A stretch of DNA of 17,920 nt, from contig DKBH01000127.1 in NCBI GenBank assembly GCA_002451165.1, forward strand, positions 1 to 17,920. Reading direction: 5' to 3'. This DNA is from Nitrospiraceae bacterium UBA6905. Its GTDB lineage: Bacteria > Nitrospirota > Thermodesulfovibrionia > Thermodesulfovibrionales > UBA6898. The notes beneath the pieces are model-generated. The model worked only from the letters and a program-made list of their open reading frames with translations. It was not told the origin of the DNA and searched no databases. Positions 13,853 through 17,920 of the stretch are shown one piece after another. The position numbers were made by a program, and so were the translations under genes. Within the stretch, counting starts at the first letter, position 1, and each line of letters begins with the position of its first letter.

Positions 13853-16771
13853 ATGGCTTGCTGCAAGATGGGAGGCCAGACCGTCATTCGTCACACCTAC
13901 ACTTACAACAGCAACCACGGCATCACATCCAAGAAGAACGCACTGAACGAGACCGTGACCATGACCTACAAATACCCTGACAAGGGCGTAATCGAAAAGG
14001 TCATGGACCCGACAGGCACAGAACTTATCAAACAGGGCAGTCAGCCTGCAGGCCATGTTCAGACCTATACCTACGACTTCAAGAACAGCACCTTCTATGT
14101 GACCGACTTCAACGGGGTGCAGAAGAAGAAAGTGACCAACGAAAAAGGACAGCTCCTGCTCGAAGAAGAGGTGCAGACAGGCGCTGAGCCCAAGACGATC
14201 AGGAAAATCGAGTATCTGCCGAACCGGATCGAGAAGCACACCGACAGCGTCGGCAACGTCACCACCATGCAGCGTGACGAGTGGCGGAACATCACGAAGG
14301 TGACGGACGGGGAGGGCAATATCACCTCGATCAGCTATAACAGTCAGAAGAAGCCGCTGACTGTTACCGACCCGCTCGGCACTGTGACGCGTATGGACTA
14401 CGATGCCAAGGGGAACCTGACGACGCTTACCCAGGCCCTGGGCAAGCCGGAACAGACGATAACGACCTATGGATATAACGGATATGGAGAGGTGACTTCG
14501 GTAACGGCCAACGGTCTGACAACCTCATACACCTATAACAATGGGCGGGTGGCATCTGTCACCGATCCGAGGAACAACGCGACGGTTATTGAATATGACC
14601 TGATGGGCAATCCCACGAAGATTACCGACCCCATGGGTAACATAGTCACCGCTACCTACGACCTTATGGGCAACCCGTTGGTTATCACCGATCCCAACGG
14701 CAAGGTGACAAAGAATACCTATGATGTTAAGGGCAACATGCGCACTACCACCGATCCGTTAGGCAACATAACGACCTTTGACTACAATTACGCAAACAAG
14801 GTTGCTTCGGTGACCGATGGAGAAGGCAAGGTAACGACCTACGAATACGACGGTATGAAGCGGCTTTCCAGAATCACCGACGCGGCGGGAGGGCTCACCT
14901 CGTTCACCTATGAAAGCTCCGGCTGCGCATCCTGTGGGAACATAGGGGGCGATCTATCGGCCCTGAGCGACCCCAAAGGCCAAACAACGAGCTACGGCTA
15001 CGACAAGGGGCTCATGGTCAAGGAGACGAACCCGCTTGGCAAGCACAGAAGCTATATCTACAACAAAAATAAGCAGGTGACAGGGATTGTGGATTATATG
15101 GGCCGGATGACGGTCTACGGGTATGACGCCCTCGGCAGACTCACCAGCAAAATGACCCCTGACGACACCACCACCTACAGCTACGATGCCATCGGCAGGC
15201 TAAAGACAGCGAAGAACAGCGTGAGCGACCTCGCCTTCACCTACGACGCAAAGGGCAACCTCACATCAGAAAGAGACAACCTGAGAAATACCCAGGTGAC
15301 CTATACCTATGACCAGTACGGCAACCGGACTACCGTGACCGGCCCGGCAGGCACGGTCACCTACAACTACGATAGCCACAACCGGCTTGCCTCGATCACC
15401 GACTGGAACGGCAAGACCGTCTCCTACACCTTGGACACCTTGGGCAGGAGGACGAAGGAGACCCTGCCGAACGGATTGGCGACAACCTACAGCTACGACG
15501 ACATCTCACGACTGAACAGCCTCTTGACAAAGAACGGGCTGCAGCAGACAATTGACTCATATGCCTACACCTTCGACAAGGTCGGAAACCGGACGGCCAT
15601 GACGACTCCGTCAGGAGAACATACCTACGGATATGACGAGCTCTATCAGTTGGTCTCAGCGACTCATCCGGACCAGCAGGCCGAGAGCTACGTCTACGAT
15701 CCTGTGGGCAACAGGAACCCACTGACCTATCAGCACAGCGCCTGGAACCAGCTTCTTGAAGATGACCAGTTCACCTATACCTATGACGACAACGGAAACA
15801 GGACATCGAGGACAGCAAAGGACGGAACCCTGAAGGATGTGTACACCTGGAATGCCGAGAACAAGCTGGTGAAGTTCGAGAGATTCGACAGTCCGACGGC
15901 AACGGTGGCAATAACCACAGCGACCTACACGTCCGACGCACTTGAAAGAAGAATAAGCAAGGATGTTAACAGCACGGCCACGGGTTACGTCTACGACGGC
16001 ATGCATATCATCGCCGAAGTGAACGGGCAGGGTGCCCTGACGACGTCTTATGTTCACGGCGGCGGCATCGACGAGCCGGTGAGCATGACAAGAGGCGGGA
16101 CGACCTACTATTACCACCTCGACGCCCTCGGTTCGATCACTCAGCTCACCGATGCATCCGGTGCTGTGGTGCAGCAGTACCAGTACGATGCCTTCGGGAA
16201 GAGCGCATATATTCAAAACCCGGCCTTGGTGCAGCCCTTTACGTTTACAGGTCGGGAATATGATCCCGAGAGCGGACTGTATCATTACAGGGCGAGACAG
16301 TACGATCCTAATACAGGCACCTTCATCTCAGCCGATCCGATTGGGTTTGCGGGTGGAGATGTGAATTTGATGAGGTATGTTGGCGGCAATCCGGTGAATT
16401 ATGTGGACCCGCTGGGCCTTGAAGTTCAACGATGCTGTCGTGATGTCGAGGTGAATCCTTTGGCAAACGCCATCTTCAATTCATTAGGTTTGCAACACTG
16501 CTTCATTAAAACTGATACCAAAGAAGCAGGTATGGGCCCTATGAATGATGGCCCATTACCTTCTTCTCCAGTAGGTAGTAAAACGAAGATTACTGACCAC
16601 ACTGGCCAGGCTGAACAGTCATCTTGCAAAAAAGTCTCTGAGGTAGATGAGGAGTGTGTGAATCGGGAATTGCAAATAGATGCACCTGCCGGCAGATGGA
16701 CACCCGGCAATAATTGTAACATGCTTGTTTATAACATTCTCTTTAAGTGCAGGAAGCCGAATCCAAAGTAG
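13853..16771 (+). CDS. Rhs/YD-repeat protein body with Rhs core domain and variable C-terminal tip (5' truncated)
   Basis: The frame encodes up to 972 aa with more than twenty YD repeats of the type YDxxGNLTxxTDPLGxxT from residue 15 to about 740. A CASCG element (Cys358, Cys361) interrupts the repeats. Residues 752-857 form the RHS repeat-associated core (YHLDALGSITQLTD, then GREYDPESGLYHYRARQYD, FISADPIGFAGGDVN), ending at YVDPLGLE, the usual boundary where Rhs proteins release their tip. Residues 858-972 are a distinct Cys-rich tip. YD repeats build a hollow beta-cocoon that encloses the toxic tip. The ATG at 13853 has no ribosome-binding site and is simply the first in frame; exported Rhs proteins of this type normally carry a signal peptide and several hundred more N-terminal residues, which are missing. 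Expression of the full body is therefore doubtful. The 3' half is intact. Confidence 0.8.
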   Translation: MACCKMGGQTVIRHTYTYNSNHGITSKKNALNETVTMTYKYPDKGVIEKVMDPTGTELIKQGSQPAGHVQTYTYDFKNSTFYVTDFNGVQKKKVTNEKGQLLLEEEVQTGAEPKTIRKIEYLPNRIEKHTDSVGNVTTMQRDEWRNITKVTDGEGNITSISYNSQKKPLTVTDPLGTVTRMDYDAKGNLTTLTQALGKPEQTITTYGYNGYGEVTSVTANGLTTSYTYNNGRVASVTDPRNNATVIEYDLMGNPTKITDPMGNIVTATYDLMGNPLVITDPNGKVTKNTYDVKGNMRTTTDPLGNITTFDYNYANKVASVTDGEGKVTTYEYDGMKRLSRITDAAGGLTSFTYESSGCASCGNIGGDLSALSDPKGQTTSYGYDKGLMVKETNPLGKHRSYIYNKNKQVTGIVDYMGRMTVYGYDALGRLTSKMTPDDTTTYSYDAIGRLKTAKNSVSDLAFTYDAKGNLTSERDNLRNTQVTYTYDQYGNRTTVTGPAGTVTYNYDSHNRLASITDWNGKTVSYTLDTLGRRTKETLPNGLATTYSYDDISRLNSLLTKNGLQQTIDSYAYTFDKVGNRTAMTTPSGEHTYGYDELYQLVSATHPDQQAESYVYDPVGNRNPLTYQHSAWNQLLEDDQFTYTYDDNGNRTSRTAKDGTLKDVYTWNAENKLVKFERFDSPTATVAITTATYTSDALERRISKDVNSTATGYVYDGMHIIAEVNGQGALTTSYVHGGGIDEPVSMTRGGTTYYYHLDALGSITQLTDASGAVVQQYQYDAFGKSAYIQNPALVQPFTFTGREYDPESGLYHYRARQYDPNTGTFISADPIGFAGGDVNLMRYVGGNPVNYVDPLGLEVQRCCRDVEVNPLANAIFNSLGLQHCFIKTDTKEAGMGPMNDGPLPSSPVGSKTKITDHTGQAEQSSCKKVSEVDEECVNRELQIDAPAGRWTPGNNCNMLVYNILFKCRKPNPK
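16424..16771 (+). other. Rhs C-terminal variable tip, putative effector domain (115 aa)
   Basis: This segment follows the DPLGL boundary and differs from the body: visibly more A/T-rich, no YD repeats, seven cysteines. It has QHCFIKTDTKEAGMGP near the start (His882 of the reading frame), a central KITDHTGQAEQSSC, and GRWTPGNNCNMLVYNILFKC at the end (Cys955). An early His followed by a late NC before a hydrophobic helix is the order found in circularly permuted papain-like enzymes such as LRAT/HRASLS and related permuted NlpC/P60 proteins. That assignment is inference from the motif order only. The base-composition step fits exchange of tip modules. Confidence 0.5.
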
Positions 16772-16784
16772 GAGGAAGCCCGGA

Positions 16785-17024
16785 ATGACTATTCGATGGG
16801 TACTTGTTTGGATATCATTGGTGATCAGCATTTGGTTCGGCAATTTGGCGCTCTACAATTGGTGGGCAGCGGGAGGACCGCCGCTTGTGAACCCTGCGCA
16901 GGCTGGCACTTATATTCATCGAGGTAATGTTTTTTTTGCTATAGCTTCTCTATTTTTTTTAGTCTTCCTTGTTTTGCTCGTGCTGAACATACACAAACGC
17001 AGAAAAGAGGCAATGGGGAAATAG
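16785..17024 (+). CDS. Small two-helix membrane protein, candidate immunity protein for the Rhs tip
   Basis: The gene starts at ATG 16785 (79 aa), preceded by GGAGGAAG with nine bases spacing, and lies 13 bases after the Rhs stop. An earlier in-frame ATG at 16680 would overlap the Rhs tip and has no ribosome-binding site. Residues 5-24 (VLVWISLVISIWFGNLALY) and 48-70 (NVFFAIASLFFLVFLVLLVLNI) are transmembrane helices; between them lies the motif NWWAAGGPPLVNPAQAG with a short loop, and a basic tail (HKRRKEAMGK) ends the protein. Immediate position behind a toxin tip, small size and inner-membrane location fit an immunity protein against an effector acting in the periplasm or membrane. This is inference by position; no known family is recognised. 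Two runs of eight T lie inside the gene (16930-16937 and 16953-16960). Confidence 0.7.
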   Translation: MTIRWVLVWISLVISIWFGNLALYNWWAAGGPPLVNPAQAGTYIHRGNVFFAIASLFFLVFLVLLVLNIHKRRKEAMGK

Positions 17025-17092
17025 CACTGAGAAGACATTGGGGTCAGGTCTTGTTTCGTGCAAATGTATCTCATATGTGCTAAACTTCTATC
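17025..17092 (+). other. Leader of the REP-type transposase with a conserved-looking GGGGTCAGGTCTTG motif
   Basis: The 68 bases between the candidate immunity gene and the transposase contain TTGGGGTCAGGTCTTG (17038-17053). AAGAC (17032-17036) and GTCTT (17048-17052) could pair around an 11-base loop. I recall similar GGTCAGGTCTTG strings in front of REP-associated transposases of environmental bacteria, so this may be the left end or recognition hairpin of the element; that is memory, not a search result. Confidence 0.35.
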
Positions 17093-17920
17093 GTGGCAAG
17101 ACCGTTGCGCATAGAATTTGACGGTGCGGTGTATCACGTCACCTCGCGCGGCAATGCCCGAAAGCCCATCTACAAAGACGACGAAGACCGGAGCACATTC
17201 CTTGAAGTCCTCAGGGAGGTCAACAGTCGTTTTAACTGGCTCTGCCACGCCTACTGCCTGATGAACAACCACTACCATCTGGTGATTGAAACCCCTGACG
17301 GAAATTTGTCACAGGGGATGCGGCACCTTAACGGTGTCTACACGCAGCGCTTCAACCGAAAGCATAACCGCGTCGGTCATATATTTCAGGGCAGGTACAA
17401 GGCGATCGTGATAGACCGAGACAGCTATCTGCTGGAGGTCTGCAGGTACGTCGTGCTGAATCCCGTGCGGGCGCGGGCGGTAGAGAAACCCGAGGAGTGG
17501 GCATGGAGCAGCTACCGGAGCACAGCAGGTCTCGAAGCGCCACACAAATGTCTGACAACAGACTGGGTGCTTGGACAGTTCGGCGTACGAAGGGGTCAGG
17601 CCGAAAGCAGCTACCGGGATTTTGTGCGAGAGGGGATTGGCGGGAAGGGAATCTGGGACAAGGTGCAGGGGCAGAGCGCACTGGGGGAAGAGGAGTTCGC
17701 TGAGCGGATGGCCGGATTAGCGAAGGGGCGGGAAGATATGAGGGAAATACCGAAGAGACAGCGATACGTCGGACGACCGCCGCTTGAGCGGCTGCTTGCG
17801 GAGCGAACCGACGCGCGGGCCGTGCAGCAGGCCGTTAAGGAGTACGGCTACAGCCTTAAGGAAGTGGGAGAGTATCTGGGAATCCATTACTCGACGGTGA
17901 GCAGACGCGTCACGACGGTG
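17093..17920 (+). CDS. REP-associated tyrosine transposase (Y1/IS200-like, TnpA_REP type), 3' end outside window
   Basis: From GTG 17093 the frame is open for 276 codons to the window edge. The opening ARPLRIEFDGAVYHVTSRGN is the classic start of this family, which fixes the start despite a weak ribosome-binding site. The HUH motif is at residues 60-62 (LMNNHYHLVIETP), followed by LNGVYTQRFNRKH and GHIFQGRYKAI. The likely catalytic tyrosine is Tyr119 in CRYVVLNPVRA, then the family segment PEEWAWSSYRS. Residues 254-274 form a helix-turn-helix (SLKEVGEYLGIHYSTVSRRV), as in the longer members. These enzymes cut and join single-stranded DNA at hairpins and are usually domesticated single-copy genes tied to REP sequences. 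It appears intact as far as seen. Its position behind an Rhs locus suggests rearrangement activity nearby, but no flanking copy of the locus is visible. Confidence 0.9.
   Translation, partial: MARPLRIEFDGAVYHVTSRGNARKPIYKDDEDRSTFLEVLREVNSRFNWLCHAYCLMNNHYHLVIETPDGNLSQGMRHLNGVYTQRFNRKHNRVGHIFQGRYKAIVIDRDSYLLEVCRYVVLNPVRARAVEKPEEWAWSSYRSTAGLEAPHKCLTTDWVLGQFGVRRGQAESSYRDFVREGIGGKGIWDKVQGQSALGEEEFAERMAGLAKGREDMREIPKRQRYVGRPPLERLLAERTDARAVQQAVKEYGYSLKEVGEYLGIHYSTVSRRVTTV

Noticed and set aside
15656..16285. 209-aa open frame on the minus strand
   Set aside because: It is antisense to the conserved Rhs core, has no ribosome-binding site or recognisable domain, and is explained by the codon bias of the YD repeats.
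16680..16784. Earlier in-frame ATG for the small membrane protein
   Set aside because: It would overlap the end of the Rhs tip and lacks a ribosome-binding site; GGAGG before 16785 decides the start.
1..17920. CRISPR array, tRNA, rRNA or riboswitch
   Set aside because: No regularly spaced direct repeats with unique spacers and no recognisable RNA gene was seen on either strand.

Overview
This window looks like a chromosomal accessory region of a Gram-negative, environmental bacterium with a large extracytoplasmic proteome. The family content (giant transglutaminase-lipase proteins, carboxypeptidase-regulatory-like repeats, YD-repeat proteins, a REP-type transposase) resembles Nitrospirota or Desulfobacterota-type genomes. 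That taxonomic guess is inference from style only; there is no rRNA, tRNA or housekeeping gene to anchor it.

Bases 1-13347 hold six co-directional minus-strand genes, all predicted to be exported. In transcription order they are: a 629-aa DUF3857/transglutaminase protein (13347-11458); a 1848-aa giant starting at TTG, with a coiled coil, a transglutaminase domain, many Ig-like domains and a C-terminal alpha/beta-hydrolase (11336-5790); a 224-aa protein ending in a Big2 domain (5772-5098); a small PilP/GspC-like periplasmic protein (5069-4704); a ~1487-aa protein fusing an HExxH metallopeptidase-like domain, an alpha/alpha-toroid, seven carboxypeptidase-regulatory-like repeats and two Ig-like domains (4654-191); and the start of a fibronectin type III protein that runs off the left edge (194-1). 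Gaps in the last five genes are short and the final pair overlaps by ATGA, so at least these five look like one operon. A 121-bp gap with a 9-bp direct repeat separates the first gene from the second.

Bases 13348-13743 are a non-coding divergent region with several small inverted repeats. To its right, on the plus strand, lies an Rhs/YD-repeat locus. A good ribosome-binding site and signal peptide at 13750 are out of frame with the YD-repeat body (13853-16771), so the gene appears to have lost its N-terminal part. The body ends in an intact Rhs core domain and a Cys-rich 115-aa variable tip. Thirteen bases after it is a 79-aa two-helix membrane protein, a candidate immunity gene. From 17093 to the right edge an open GTG-start frame encodes a REP-associated (HUH, Y1) transposase.

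The genes suggest a surface-exposed or secreted assembly with several peptide-bond and ester-bond acting domains (two Cys-His-Asp transglutaminase folds, an HExxH domain, a Ser-Asp-His lipase fold) next to a polymorphic-toxin-like Rhs module. No experimental role can be read from the sequence; that they form one system is a hypothesis.
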